Shown here: piece after piece, positions 35,013 through 44,545 of the stretch
Layout: each line of letters begins with the position of its first letter
Position numbering within the stretch: position 1 is the stretch's first letter
Source: JBGPHT01 sp041484525
GTDB lineage: Bacteria > Acidobacteriota > Terriglobia > Bryobacterales > Bryobacteraceae
Reading direction: 5' to 3'
NCBI GenBank assembly: GCA_041484525.1
Contig: JBGPHT010000025.1
Span: 1 to 64,000 of the forward strand
Length of the DNA: 64,000 nucleotides
Made by a program: the position numbers and the translations under genes
The notes under the pieces: model-generated
What the model saw: only the letters and a program-made list of their open reading frames with translations
The model's database searches: none
What the model was told of the DNA's origin: nothing

Positions 35013-38000
35013 ATGCGTTTCTTGACTGGGATGCTTCTCTGTTTCCTCTGCGCCATCCCCGCCGCCGCCCAAGTCTCCGGGCGCGTGTCGGGCGCGGTCG
35101 TGGATGCCTCGGGCTCCGCGGTCCCTAATGCCGGCGTGGAACTCGTTCTGGCCGGCGGCAAACGCGCCCTCCTCACCACGAAGACTGCCAGCGACGGCAC
35201 CTATCACTTCATCGGAGTCCGGCCCGCCACCTACGACCTCAGCGTCGACGCCACCGGTTTCGTCAAAGCGGTGATACACAACATCTCGGCCGATACGGCC
35301 CGGGAAACTTCCGTGCCTGAGATCAAACTCGCGCTGCCATCGGTCGCCCAATCGGTCGACGTCACGACCGCCGCGGAGGGAGTCGAGACCACCAACGCCG
35401 AAATCTCGAATGTCGTCAGCATGGCGCAGATCCAGAATCTGCCTATCCTCGACCGCGACGTGCTTAGCATCATGCAGACGCAGCCCGGCGTCATCTCGAA
35501 CGGCAATTCAACCACCGTCATCAACGGTCTGCGCACATCGTATTCGGACCTGACTTACGAAGGCATCAACGTCCAGGACAACTATATCCGCGACAACGCG
35601 CTAGACTATTCACCGAACAAGCTGCGCGTCGGGCAGGTGCGGGAGATGACACTCATCACGTCCAACGGCAATGCGGCTTCGACGGGTGCTACCGAGACCG
35701 CGCTGGCCGCTCCGTCCGGTACGAATCAGTATCATGGCGAGCTGTTCTGGTACAACCGGAATAACGCATTCGCCGCCAACGACTGGTTCAACAACCAGTC
35801 CGGCGTGCCGCTCTCGTTCCTGAACCAGAATCAGTTCGGCGGCGTGATCGGCGGTCCTATCAAGCGCGACAAGCTCTTCTTCTACGGGAGCTTCGAGGGC
35901 ATCCGCTCGCATCAGCAAGTGGGAACCACCACCACCATTCTCACGGCCGATGCACGCCAGGGAATCTTTACCTACAATGTGGGCAATGTCGAACGCAAGG
36001 TCAACCTGCTCACACTGCGCGGCCTCACCGGCGTCGACGCTGGGATCCAGCCGATCCTGGCGCAGGTGCCCACTCCCGGCCACATCAACAACACGCAGGT
36101 GGGCGACGGCCGGAACACCGGCGGCTACCGCTTCAACCAGCGCTCCAACGAACTGAACGACAACGTCACCGGCAAGATCGACTACAACCTCAGCCCGAAG
36201 AACGCTATCAGCGGCACGTATCTATGGAACCGGTCCAACTCCGACCGGCCCGACGCCGAAAACGATTTCTCTCTTGCCCCCAAGATCTACAACCCGACAC
36301 ACGCCAACCTTCTGGCCGCATCCTGGCGCTCGACTCCCTCCGCGCACCTGACCAATGAGCTGCGCGGCGGTTTCAACCGGACCTACGGATACTTTCTCAG
36401 CTCGCAAGATTTCGGGCCCTACGTGATTTCCGGTTTCCTCTTCTCCAACCCAGTGAACGAGTTCAGGCCGCAGGGCCGCACCACCAACACCTATGCTCTG
36501 CGGGATGACGCGGCATATCAGCGAGGCCGCCACTTCATTCAGTTCGGCTTCCACATGCAACTCACGCGCGTCGAATCCTACGACGCCAACGGAGTAGTCC
36601 CCACCTACTCCCTCGGCATGGGATCCGGTCAACCTGCGCTCGCGCGCCGCGACCTGACGGGGATCAGCAGCACCGATCTGGCCACGGCCAACGCCCTGCT
36701 CGCGTCGCTCGGCGGTTACATCGATGGCGATAGCCAGACGTTCAACGTCACCAGCCGTACCTCGGGGTTCGTGTCGAATTCGCCGTTCATCCGGCACCTC
36801 ATCCTGAACGACTACGCCTTCTACGTGCAGGACAAGTGGCGCGTGCTACCGCATCTGACGGTCACGCTCGGTCTCCGCTACCAGTTGCCGGGCGTGGCTG
36901 ACGAACGTGATTCGCTCGAACTGGCGCCCGTACTGACGAGCTCGGCCGTGAACACGCTGCTCTCGAATGCCAAGCTCGATTTCGCCGGCTCGTCCGTCGG
37001 CCGCTCCTGGTACCACCGCGACAAGAAGGATTTCGGTCCCAACATCGGCTTCGCCTGGGACGTGTTCGGCAACGGCAAGACCGCGGTCCGCGGCGGTTAC
37101 ATGCTCAACTACGTGAACGACCAGGCGATCCTGGCGCCCGAAGGGATTCTGGAAATCAATTCCGGTTTACAGGGCTTCATCGCCGACACTGGCCTCAACA
37201 ACCGCGTTTCCACCGGCCTGCCCAAGATCGTAGCCCCGACGTATCAGGTGCCCCTGACCGTCGCCGACAACTACGCCGTCAATCCGTTCAACGCGGTTGG
37301 CCTTATCGATCCCAATCTTCGCCGGCCGTACGTGCAGCAGTATTCCATCGGCATCCAGCACGAGTTCAAGGGCACGGTGATTGAGGCGCGCTATGTCGGC
37401 AACCACGTAGTGGGCGCATACCGCGCGTTCGATTTCAACCAGGTGCAGGTGACACAGAACGGCTTCCTGCCCGATTTCATCCGCGCGCGCAACAATGCGT
37501 TCCTGGCGCAATCGCGCGGCAACGGGTTCAACCCCAACTGCACCGCCACCAATCCAGGGTGCCAGGCGCTGACCGTCTTCCCCAAGCTGGCGCGCAACAT
37601 CCTCAACGACGGAAATGTCCTGTACTACCTGTCGACCGGCGAAGTGGGCGAGTTGGCGACTTACCTGCAGACGAACAGCCTGAACGGGCCGGTCAACTTC
37701 TTCCAGAACCCGAACGCGCTCGGCACCGACATGCTGACGAACTACTCCAGCTCGAGCTACAACTCGCTGCAGGTCGAAGCGCGCCACCGTATGCGCTCCG
37801 GCCTGAGCCTGGAGGCCAACTACACGTTCTCGAAAGTGTTGAGCGACGCCGACGGCGACAGCCAGAGCCGTTTGCAGCATTTCCTCGATATCAACAACCC
37901 GAGCATCGAACGCTCGCGCGCGAATTTCGACCTCACCCACATGATCAAGGCCGACGGATTCTACGAGCTGCCCTTCGGGAACGGCCACAAGATGCACTAT

Positions 38001-38546
38001 AAGCCGCTCGACCGCGTGATCGGTGGATGGATCGTCGGCAGCACGATGGTGTGGCAGTCGGGTGCGCCCTTCACGATTAATTCGGGGCGCGGCACGCTCA
38101 ACCGCGCGGCACGGTCGTACTACAACACGGCCACGGCGATTGGCGGCAATCTGCCGGATCTCGTGAAGTTCCGGATGACCGGCAGCGGCCCCATGATCGT
38201 CGGGCAGTCGGCTATCAATCCGGAAGATGGCACCGGCGTCAGTATCGACGGGGACCCGGCGTTCCAGGGACAGGTCTTCTTCAACCCGGGACCCGGCGAG
38301 CTGGGCACGCTGCAGCGCCGCATGTTTGATGGCCCATGGACGTTTGATATCGATCTCCGCGTGAAGAAAATCGTCACCATCAAGGAACACCAAAGGGTCG
38401 AATTCGTGATGGACGCCATCAACGCGCTCAACCATGCCACCTTCTGGTCGGGCGACCAGAATATTAACTCTACTCAGTTCGGCGTCGTCAGCTCCATGTT
38501 CTACGCGCCGCGCATCGTGCAGTTCGGGCTGCACTACACCTTCTGA
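35013..38546 (+). CDS. Oar-like TonB-dependent receptor with carboxypeptidase-regulatory domain
   Basis: An intact 1,177-residue outer-membrane receptor. Signal peptide MRFLTGMLLCFLCAIPAAAQ, then a regulatory domain (VSGAVVDASGSAVPNAGVELVL, about 22-110), plug (LPILDRDVLSIMQTQPGVI, TYEGINVQDNYI) and a large barrel ending RIVQFGLHYTF. Such acidobacterial proteins are thought to import or bind large organic ligands. It is divergent from the ArsR/AHSA1 pair, and its stop codon overlaps the start of the cyclase gene (TGATG), so expression is coupled to that hydrolase. The ligand is unknown. Confidence 0.93.
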   Translation: MRFLTGMLLCFLCAIPAAAQVSGRVSGAVVDASGSAVPNAGVELVLAGGKRALLTTKTASDGTYHFIGVRPATYDLSVDATGFVKAVIHNISADTARETSVPEIKLALPSVAQSVDVTTAAEGVETTNAEISNVVSMAQIQNLPILDRDVLSIMQTQPGVISNGNSTTVINGLRTSYSDLTYEGINVQDNYIRDNALDYSPNKLRVGQVREMTLITSNGNAASTGATETALAAPSGTNQYHGELFWYNRNNAFAANDWFNNQSGVPLSFLNQNQFGGVIGGPIKRDKLFFYGSFEGIRSHQQVGTTTTILTADARQGIFTYNVGNVERKVNLLTLRGLTGVDAGIQPILAQVPTPGHINNTQVGDGRNTGGYRFNQRSNELNDNVTGKIDYNLSPKNAISGTYLWNRSNSDRPDAENDFSLAPKIYNPTHANLLAASWRSTPSAHLTNELRGGFNRTYGYFLSSQDFGPYVISGFLFSNPVNEFRPQGRTTNTYALRDDAAYQRGRHFIQFGFHMQLTRVESYDANGVVPTYSLGMGSGQPALARRDLTGISSTDLATANALLASLGGYIDGDSQTFNVTSRTSGFVSNSPFIRHLILNDYAFYVQDKWRVLPHLTVTLGLRYQLPGVADERDSLELAPVLTSSAVNTLLSNAKLDFAGSSVGRSWYHRDKKDFGPNIGFAWDVFGNGKTAVRGGYMLNYVNDQAILAPEGILEINSGLQGFIADTGLNNRVSTGLPKIVAPTYQVPLTVADNYAVNPFNAVGLIDPNLRRPYVQQYSIGIQHEFKGTVIEARYVGNHVVGAYRAFDFNQVQVTQNGFLPDFIRARNNAFLAQSRGNGFNPNCTATNPGCQALTVFPKLARNILNDGNVLYYLSTGEVGELATYLQTNSLNGPVNFFQNPNALGTDMLTNYSSSSYNSLQVEARHRMRSGLSLEANYTFSKVLSDADGDSQSRLQHFLDINNPSIERSRANFDLTHMIKADGFYELPFGNGHKMHYKPLDRVIGGWIVGSTMVWQSGAPFTINSGRGTLNRAARSYYNTATAIGGNLPDLVKFRMTGSGPMIVGQSAINPEDGTGVSIDGDPAFQGQVFFNPGPGELGTLQRRMFDGPWTFDIDLRVKKIVTIKEHQRVEFVMDAINALNHATFWSGDQNINSTQFGVVSSMFYAPRIVQFGLHYTF

Positions 38547-39310
38547 TGCTGGCTCTTCCGGAGGGCGCCAAGACCTACGATCTCGGGCAGCCGTACTACG
38601 TGGGGATGCCGCACCATCCGGTGCATCCGCCGTTTCTTTTCGGGCTGGTGAAGCAGCACGGCGAATACACCGGACCGGCGGGGAACAGCTCGGCTTCGGA
38701 ATCGCTGGCGCTCGGCGGGCATGTGGGGACCCACATCGACGCGCTCTGCCACTTTTCGTGCGGCGGCAAGCTGTACGGCGGTGAAGAAGCCGCAGCCGTG
38801 CAGTCGTACACAGGCGGGTTGCGCAAGCACTCGATCGACACCATCGCGCCGATCTTCCGCCGCGGCGTGCTGCTCGATTTCGCCGCCCACGGCCCCTTGC
38901 CGCAAGACTTCGAAATCACGCCCGCACATCTGGATTCCGCCGCGCAAGGCGTTGCCATCCGCCCGGGCGACGTGGTGCTGATGCGCACGGGATGGGCTGT
39001 TTACTGGGACGACGCGGCGCGCTTTATCCGCGAAGTCCGAGGTCCGGGTCCGGGCCTCGCGGGCGCGCGATGGCTGAGCGCCCGCGGTGTGTTCGCCGCC
39101 GGCTCCGATACGGTGGCGTTCGAAAAAGTGCCGGATCCCTCGATGCCGGTGCACGTCCACCTGTTGGTGGAGAGCGGCATCCATATCATCGAGTGCCTCA
39201 ACATGGAAGAGCTGGCCGCCGCCGGTGTGCACGAGTTCCTGTTCGTCGCCATCCCGCTGAAGATCCGGGGCGCGACCGCCTCTCCGATCCGCCCCGTCGC
39301 CGTGGTGTGA
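38546..39310 (+). CDS. Cyclase-family metal-dependent hydrolase (kynurenine formamidase-like)
   Basis: A 254-residue PF04199 enzyme. The metal site is in GGHVGTHIDALCHF (H59, H63, D65, H69), with a later GDVVLMRTGWAVYW block and the C-terminal HVHLLVESGIHIIECLNMEEL. Family members hydrolyse amides or lactones such as N-formylkynurenine, or isatin. No signal peptide is visible, so it acts in the cytoplasm. Translational coupling to the TonB receptor suggests that a receptor substrate is the natural substrate, but that is inference. Confidence 0.88.
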   Translation: MLALPEGAKTYDLGQPYYVGMPHHPVHPPFLFGLVKQHGEYTGPAGNSSASESLALGGHVGTHIDALCHFSCGGKLYGGEEAAAVQSYTGGLRKHSIDTIAPIFRRGVLLDFAAHGPLPQDFEITPAHLDSAAQGVAIRPGDVVLMRTGWAVYWDDAARFIREVRGPGPGLAGARWLSARGVFAAGSDTVAFEKVPDPSMPVHVHLLVESGIHIIECLNMEELAAAGVHEFLFVAIPLKIRGATASPIRPVAVV

Positions 39311-39315
39311 AGAAT

Positions 39316-40374
39316 TCAGATCCCCTTCTGCCGCCGCTTCCACCACATCACCAGACCCGTCAACGCCTGCGCCACAATCGCCAGCGAGGCCAGCGACATT
39401 ACCGTCTTGCTGGGAATCCCGAAAATATCGCCAGTGTGGATGGCTCGGTTCTGGATCACCATACGCGCGGCTGTCGGCGCCGTTCGCGAGCCTTCCGCAA
39501 AGAGCACCTTTCCCGAGTAGGGATCAATGATGACGCGGCTGCGGCCACCGGGCGTCAGGTCCTCCGGAAAGCGCGACCGGACAAAGTAGGGTTCGGCCGG
39601 ACCCGGTACGTTGATCTGGAACGGCTCGGCGCCGGGAATGGCGGCGCGCGCGATGGCGACGGCCTTGTCGGCCAGGATCGGCTTCGCATCCGGCGGCGGG
39701 GGCGGCGACTTTCGCGGCTGCTCGGAAGGCTGCGAGCCGGTCACTTTGTACATCAACGGGACGGTGGTCGCTTCGAAGCCGATCATCACACCCGTCAGTG
39801 TGAGGAGCAGCAGGAACACCATCGAGAAAATCCCCACGGAGTTGTGCAGGTCGAACCAGAAGCGGTGCGTCGCGGCACTGCCCTTAATCGAAACCCGTTT
39901 CACCGGCCACCACAGGTACAGTCCCGAAAGCACCAGGATCAGCAGCACCATGCCCGCCCAGCTCATGATCTTCTTGCCCGGATCAGAGGGCCGGCGGATG
40001 GCCAACCGCAAGTGGGTCTGGTGGACATACGCCAGGAAGTCCATGCCGTTCGGACGCTCGCCCAGGATGGCGCCGGTGTACTGATCGACGTATACCTGGC
40101 GCCCGCGCAGCGACACGGCACAGGAGATATCGGGCGAGGTGGAGAGCAGGTATCCGAAGATGCGTTCGCCCGGGTAAGCCTTGTGGACCGCCGCCTCGAT
40201 TTCCGCCAGCGACAGTTTGTGCGGCTGCGGTATCACGTAGGAAAGCTTCGCGTGCAACAGGCGATCGATCTCCGGCTCGAAGGCCATGATCGCGCCCGTG
40301 ATCCCCAATACGACGATGAACGCCCCGGCCCCCATCGCCAGGTAGAGGTGAAGGTTGAAGAGGAGCTTCCGCAC
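39316..40374 (-). CDS. PepSY-associated transmembrane protein
   Basis: A 352-residue inner-membrane protein of the PepSY-TM family. Helices are visible at the N-terminus (LHLYLAMGAGAFIVVLGITGAIMAF), near 190 (MSWAGMVLLILVLSGLYLWWPVKR), near 240 (FDLHNSVGIFSMVFLLLLTLTGVMIGF) and at the C-terminus (VMSLASLAIVAQALTGLVMWWKRR). Two PepSY-like soluble regions lie between. Conserved histidines in the helices (NLHLY, DLHNS, RAIHTGDIFG) fit the family's proposed role in haem-linked ferric reduction beside TonB systems. It is convergent with the cyclase gene. Confidence 0.9.
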   Translation of the reverse strand: MRKLLFNLHLYLAMGAGAFIVVLGITGAIMAFEPEIDRLLHAKLSYVIPQPHKLSLAEIEAAVHKAYPGERIFGYLLSTSPDISCAVSLRGRQVYVDQYTGAILGERPNGMDFLAYVHQTHLRLAIRRPSDPGKKIMSWAGMVLLILVLSGLYLWWPVKRVSIKGSAATHRFWFDLHNSVGIFSMVFLLLLTLTGVMIGFEATTVPLMYKVTGSQPSEQPRKSPPPPPDAKPILADKAVAIARAAIPGAEPFQINVPGPAEPYFVRSRFPEDLTPGGRSRVIIDPYSGKVLFAEGSRTAPTAARMVIQNRAIHTGDIFGIPSKTVMSLASLAIVAQALTGLVMWWKRRQKGI

Positions 40375-40402
40375 AAACCCTCCGGTGCTAACTATTAAAA
40401 CA

Positions 40403-41650
40403 CTACTTCCGCATCATTTTTCCCCAGAGTGTGTCGGCCAGTTCCTGCGCGTCACTTTCGCGCACCGGCACCACCTCCACATGCAGCCCTGCCATCTCGT
40501 CGGTGGTGCCGGGTCCCCATACCACGCGCTGCGGAGGATGATTCGGATTGCGCGGGTTCGCCTCCGAGTTGTCGTAAGTGAATTCCATCTCGAGGCGCGT
40601 GCCGGCCGGCAGGCGCACTGGCGCGGGATACACATACTGCTGCTGCCAGTTGAAATTCCAATCCGGGATGCGGATCAGCGTCCGCCGCGCACCCGAGGGC
40701 AGCACGGCGTAACCGTACATCTGCTTGCACACGTAGTGCGCGTGAGGAATGATGCTGATCGCGTCCACATCCACGGGCACGGTGAAATGGTCCGTCACTT
40801 TGTACGTGCGGTCGCCGGGCGGAATATCGATGCGGTTCGAGCCAAGCGGGATATCCATCATGCGCCGCGCCGGTTTCTGGGCGGTGAAGTAGAGCGCCAG
40901 GCGCGTGCGGTCCGACTCCGGCTTGCCGGTGGGGTGATAGTGCACCTGCAGCACCAGGTCGGCGCCGCCGTGCAGCAGTTCGGGGATGCCGTCGGGCACT
41001 ACGGACGGCTGCGCGCCAGGGGTCCATCCGCCGAGGCCGCGCGCAGGTAGAAATCCCGGCGTGCCGAAGCACGCATAGCCCGAACCAGTGTCCCGCTTGC
41101 GCGCGGTGCCGGTGACATCCTGGAAGAGCAGCACGTGGTGCACCACTTTCGGATTCCCGGGTGCGATATCGAGCGCACGCACCCAGTGGTCGCGCGCCGC
41201 GGCGGCGGGAATCACGAAGCAGCGATAAAGGTCGGGACCTTCGGCCGGGACGTCGAAGGGAGCAGGCATTTCGGCCACGAGGTCTGGCGCGCCCAACTGC
41301 CAGCCTTCGGGGAAGCGGGGCGGGGAAGGGAGGTGGTCGCGGTCTCCCTCGGGTGCGCCGGCGCCGGCCCATCGCGCCAGCGTCGCGATCTCGGATTCGG
41401 TGAGACGGCGCTCGTGCTGGAAGCGCGGCTCGCGCGGCAACCATGGCGGCATGTAGCGTTGGTGCGTGACCGTCGCGATCAAGGGCGCGCGCTTCGCGGC
41501 ATCCGCATAGCTCACGAGACTGAACGGAGCGACGCCGCCGGGTCGATGGCAGGAGACGCACTGGCGGTACAGAATCGGCGCCACTTCGCGCGAGAACGTC
41601 GGCCCCGCAACCGCTGCCCAGAATGCCGCGATCAGCCCTACGAAGTGCAC
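40403..41650 (-). CDS. Exported c-type haem protein with copper type II monooxygenase-like domain
   Basis: A 415-residue exported protein. An N-terminal cytochrome-like part has CVSCH (31-35) in ILYRQCVSCHRPGGVAPFSL. The rest resembles peptidylglycine-type copper monooxygenase domains: HH (171-172) in KVVHHVLLFQD, HYH (237-239) in LVLQVHYHPTG, HAH (303-305) in IIPHAHYV, and a methionine in LEMEFTYDNS as a possible copper ligand. This layout suits electron delivery from haem to copper in one chain. The substrate is unknown. It starts 28 bases upstream of the PepSY gene on the same strand, so the two may form an operon. Confidence 0.85.
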   Translation of the reverse strand: MHFVGLIAAFWAAVAGPTFSREVAPILYRQCVSCHRPGGVAPFSLVSYADAAKRAPLIATVTHQRYMPPWLPREPRFQHERRLTESEIATLARWAGAGAPEGDRDHLPSPPRFPEGWQLGAPDLVAEMPAPFDVPAEGPDLYRCFVIPAAAARDHWVRALDIAPGNPKVVHHVLLFQDVTGTARKRDTGSGYACFGTPGFLPARGLGGWTPGAQPSVVPDGIPELLHGGADLVLQVHYHPTGKPESDRTRLALYFTAQKPARRMMDIPLGSNRIDIPPGDRTYKVTDHFTVPVDVDAISIIPHAHYVCKQMYGYAVLPSGARRTLIRIPDWNFNWQQQYVYPAPVRLPAGTRLEMEFTYDNSEANPRNPNHPPQRVVWGPGTTDEMAGLHVEVVPVRESDAQELADTLWGKMMRK

Positions 41651-41662
41651 TACTTCATTTTG

Positions 41663-42322
41663 CTACGCCGTCTTATCCTTCGCATAGCAGAGTGGATTCA
41701 CGAGGCACTCGGCGCACTTCGGATTGCGTGCCACGCACAGCGCCCGGCCGTGCAGAATAATCTGGTGCGAAAACAGAATCCACCGTTCCTTGGGAATGAT
41801 CTTCTGCAGGTCCTGTTCGATCTTGACCGGGTCGGAGTTCTTCGTCAGGTCCAGGCGATTCGAGATGCGCTGGACGTGCGTATCCACCACCACTCCGGAG
41901 GCGATACCGTACGCTGTTCCCAGCACCACGTTGGCGGTCTTGCGCGCGGCGCCGGGGATGGTCAGCATCTCCTCCATCGTCTGCGGAACCTTGCCGCCGA
42001 ATTCCGAGATCACCCTCTTCGCCGCGCCCACGATCGACTTCGCCTTGTTGTTGAAGAAACCGGTGCTGCGGATATCATTTGCTAAAACTTCCGGAAGCAC
42101 GGCGGCGAAGTCTTCGGGAGTCGGGTACTTCTTGAACAAGCCGGGCGTGACTTCGTTCACCCGCTTGTCGGTGCATTGCGCCGAGAGGATCGTCGCCACC
42201 AGCAGCTCCCATGGGTTGTGATGCGTCAGCGCGCAACTGGCTTCGGGGTACATTTTGTCGAGCTGCTGGAGAATCTCCGCCACGCGCGCCTGCCGATCGG
42301 CTGCGGTCTTGGGACGTTTCAC
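41663..42322 (-). CDS. nth: Endonuclease III
   Basis: A 219-residue base-excision repair glycosylase/AP lyase. It has the helix-hairpin-helix IPGAARKTANVVL with the catalytic lysine, VVDTHVQRIS with the catalytic aspartate, and a C-terminal [4Fe-4S] loop C-x6-C-x2-C-x5-C (CVARNPKCAECLVNPLC). GTG 42322 gives the normal family length. A much longer upstream in-frame start would overlap the divergent glycosyltransferase-like gene and add 120 arginine-rich residues of antisense type, so it was rejected. Confidence 0.95.
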   Translation of the reverse strand: MKRPKTAADRQARVAEILQQLDKMYPEASCALTHHNPWELLVATILSAQCTDKRVNEVTPGLFKKYPTPEDFAAVLPEVLANDIRSTGFFNNKAKSIVGAAKRVISEFGGKVPQTMEEMLTIPGAARKTANVVLGTAYGIASGVVVDTHVQRISNRLDLTKNSDPVKIEQDLQKIIPKERWILFSHQIILHGRALCVARNPKCAECLVNPLCYAKDKTA

Positions 42323-42340
42323 GTAAGCTCGTAATTGACG

Positions 42341-43777
42341 ATGAGGGAGCGGCTTCTTCTGCTCGCCGCGGCGTTGATGGCTTTTAGCGCTTCGCTCGGT
42401 TCGGGCTTTCACCTTGACGATTATGCCATTTTCTCCGACCCCGTCCTCCAGTCTGCGCACGGCCTCGCCGGCATGTGGGGACTGCGGCAGACCCGTCCGC
42501 TGACGCACCTCACGTTCTGGATCAACTATCAGCTCGGCGGCAACGATGCACTGCTGTTCCACGTTGTGAATCTGCTTCTTCACCTGGGGGCGGTGCTCCT
42601 GCTCTACGAATGCCTGCGGCGATTGTTGCCCGCGGATGCGGCGTGGATCGCGGCGGCGCTCTTCGCGATTCATCCCATTCAAGCGGAGGCCGTGGACTAC
42701 ATCTGGGCGCGCAGCATCGTGCTGGCGACGCTGCTGTGCTGTGCGTCGCTACTGGTGTGGATCGATGGGCGCGCGTGGGAAAGCGTAGCATGGTTCGCCG
42801 CCGCGCTGCTGGCGAAGGAGGAAGTGGCGGCCCTTCCGCTCATCCTGATGCTGCCCGCGTTCGCTCCCAAGGCAGGCCGGAGATTGGCGCCGATCGCTGC
42901 CATGCTGACACTCTCGGTTCTGGCCGGGGCGCGCGTCATCTACGCCGCCAGCACCATCCCCGGCGCCCAAGCCGCGGCAACGGCCGGAATCTCACCCGCG
43001 CGATATTTCCTGGCGCAGGGCGCGGTGATCCTCCGCTACTTGCGGCTGTTCGTCGTCCCTTTCGGGTTTACCGTGGATCCCGATATCCGCGTGCCGGCGC
43101 TCTGGCTGGGCCTGCTGGCGTGGGTCGCCGTGCTGGCACTGGCCGCGCTCGCGTGGCGCTACCGACGGGAACCTGCTGCGCTGTGGTTTCTCGCGGGACT
43201 CGTGCTACTACTGCCAAGTTCTTCCATCTTCCCGGCCGCCGATCTCGCCGCCGACCGGCGCATGTATTTCCCCATGCTCGGATTCGCCGCCGCAGCCGGC
43301 CTGCTGCTTGCGCGTCTCAAGCTTCCCGCCATCGGTATCGCGGTCGTGGTGCTGCTCGCACTTGCCAGCGTCTTCCGCACGCAAGTGTGGATGTCCGACC
43401 GCTCCCTGTGGACTGAGGCCGTCGAACGCGCCCCGCAGAAGGTCCGCCCCAAGATCCAGTTGTCGCGCGCGCTACCCGCCGGCAAAGCGCTCGAGCTGTT
43501 GAATGAGGCTGGAAAGCTGGCCCCCTATGACCCGGCGGTCGCGAGCGAAACCGGAAAGACGCTGCTCTCCGAGGGCCAGACCGATGCCGCGCTGATCGAG
43601 TTCGGCCGGGCGCTGGCGCTCGATCCGCACGACGCTCAAAACTTCAACAACCGCGGTGTAGCTCTGGCACAGCTCGGGCAGATCGATGCCGCCCGCATGG
43701 ATTTCGAGCACGCGCTGCGCATCGACCCCGATCTTGCCGAGGCGAAAGAGAACCTGTCTAAGCTGGCGGGGCGGTGA
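42341..43777 (+). CDS. Polytopic glycosyltransferase-like membrane protein with C-terminal TPRs
   Basis: A 478-residue protein with about ten hydrophobic segments and two or three TPR units at the end (YDPAVASETGKTLLSEGQ, LDPHDAQNFNNRGVALAQLGQ). The first loop holds FHLDDYAIF, an acidic DD motif of GT-C transferases, and a later loop RPLTHLTFWINYQLGG. The layout resembles TMTC-type O-mannosyltransferases. ATG 42341 or TTG 42335 may start it; neither has a good ribosome site. It is divergent from nth across only 18 bases, so promoters must overlap the coding ends. Confidence 0.75.
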   Translation: MRERLLLLAAALMAFSASLGSGFHLDDYAIFSDPVLQSAHGLAGMWGLRQTRPLTHLTFWINYQLGGNDALLFHVVNLLLHLGAVLLLYECLRRLLPADAAWIAAALFAIHPIQAEAVDYIWARSIVLATLLCCASLLVWIDGRAWESVAWFAAALLAKEEVAALPLILMLPAFAPKAGRRLAPIAAMLTLSVLAGARVIYAASTIPGAQAAATAGISPARYFLAQGAVILRYLRLFVVPFGFTVDPDIRVPALWLGLLAWVAVLALAALAWRYRREPAALWFLAGLVLLLPSSSIFPAADLAADRRMYFPMLGFAAAAGLLLARLKLPAIGIAVVVLLALASVFRTQVWMSDRSLWTEAVERAPQKVRPKIQLSRALPAGKALELLNEAGKLAPYDPAVASETGKTLLSEGQTDAALIEFGRALALDPHDAQNFNNRGVALAQLGQIDAARMDFEHALRIDPDLAEAKENLSKLAGR

Positions 43778-44480
43778 TCTGGACGTCGGTGGTAATGTTC
43801 TGCCAGTCCGGCAGCTCGTAGATCTTCAGCTTGGTGTTCAGCGGCGCGGTGATTTCTTTGGACTCGAACGGCGCCAGGTTGGTGGTGAAAGAGAACGTGC
43901 CCTGCGCGTCCTCTTCGGATTTCTGGGTGCGGCCCCAGATGGTCACGTTGCCGGCGAGGCCGTTGATGTCGGCCTCCGAGTGATTGGTGAGCATGAACCG
44001 TGCGACCGTCGTCGTCTTCTTCTTGGGGTCCTGCGCGAAACGGACACCCGAGATCTCGATGTACTTCTGTAGCGGGTTGGTCTTTGCGCCAGGCTTGGCG
44101 GCCGGGCTCTCGACCGTCGCCGAGGGCGTGCTGCCCGGCCCTTTCAAGTACCCCACGGTCCAGTAAATGCCGGCTCCCAAGCCCAGGAACGCGAAGGCGA
44201 AGAGGATCGTCATGAGCCAGGTCGGAAGGCTCGCACCACGCGACGGCGGAGGATAGTAGGGTGTCTGAGGAGCGGCGTACGGTTGCGCGGGAGCGGGTGG
44301 CGCAGGCGGCGCGTACTGCTGCTGTGGCGGAACGGCCGCGTACGGCTGCTGCGGCGGTGCGGGGGCCTCGGGAGCGGGTGGAGCCTTTCCGGCTGCCGCG
44401 GCCCTAGCCGCACAATCGGGGCACTCGGTGTAAGCCGGCGGAACTTCGCGTCCGCATTGCGGACAGATCCACGTGAACAT
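43758..44480 (-). CDS. Zinc-ribbon membrane-anchored protein with proline-rich linker
   Basis: A 240-residue protein: N-terminal zinc ribbon with CPQCG and CPDCA (residues 6-23), a proline/alanine/tyrosine-rich linker (about 30-80), one membrane helix (WLMTILFAFAFLGLGAGIYWTVGYL, about 87-111), and a C-terminal beta-rich domain (YIEISGVRFAQDPKKKTTTVARFMLTNHSEADINGLAGNVTIW) like FxLYD-type domains. The role is unknown. The stop overlaps the TPR glycosyltransferase-like gene by 20 bases on the opposite strand. Confidence 0.8.
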   Translation of the reverse strand: MFTWICPQCGREVPPAYTECPDCAARAAAAGKAPPAPEAPAPPQQPYAAVPPQQQYAPPAPPAPAQPYAAPQTPYYPPPSRGASLPTWLMTILFAFAFLGLGAGIYWTVGYLKGPGSTPSATVESPAAKPGAKTNPLQKYIEISGVRFAQDPKKKTTTVARFMLTNHSEADINGLAGNVTIWGRTQKSEEDAQGTFSFTTNLAPFESKEITAPLNTKLKIYELPDWQNITTDVQITAPPA

Positions 44481-44545
44481 GTGCGCGCCTCTTTTCTACT
44501 GTACGCCAACCGCTCCGTGACAGTTGCGGCTCTGGCAGGGTCCCG

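Noticed and set aside
37167..38534. Minus-strand frame of 455 codons
   Set aside because: Antisense to the TonB receptor barrel, with no recognisable motif or ribosome site.
42323..42682. 120-codon N-terminal extension of endonuclease III
   Set aside because: It overlaps the divergent membrane gene, and the family length is met from GTG 42322.
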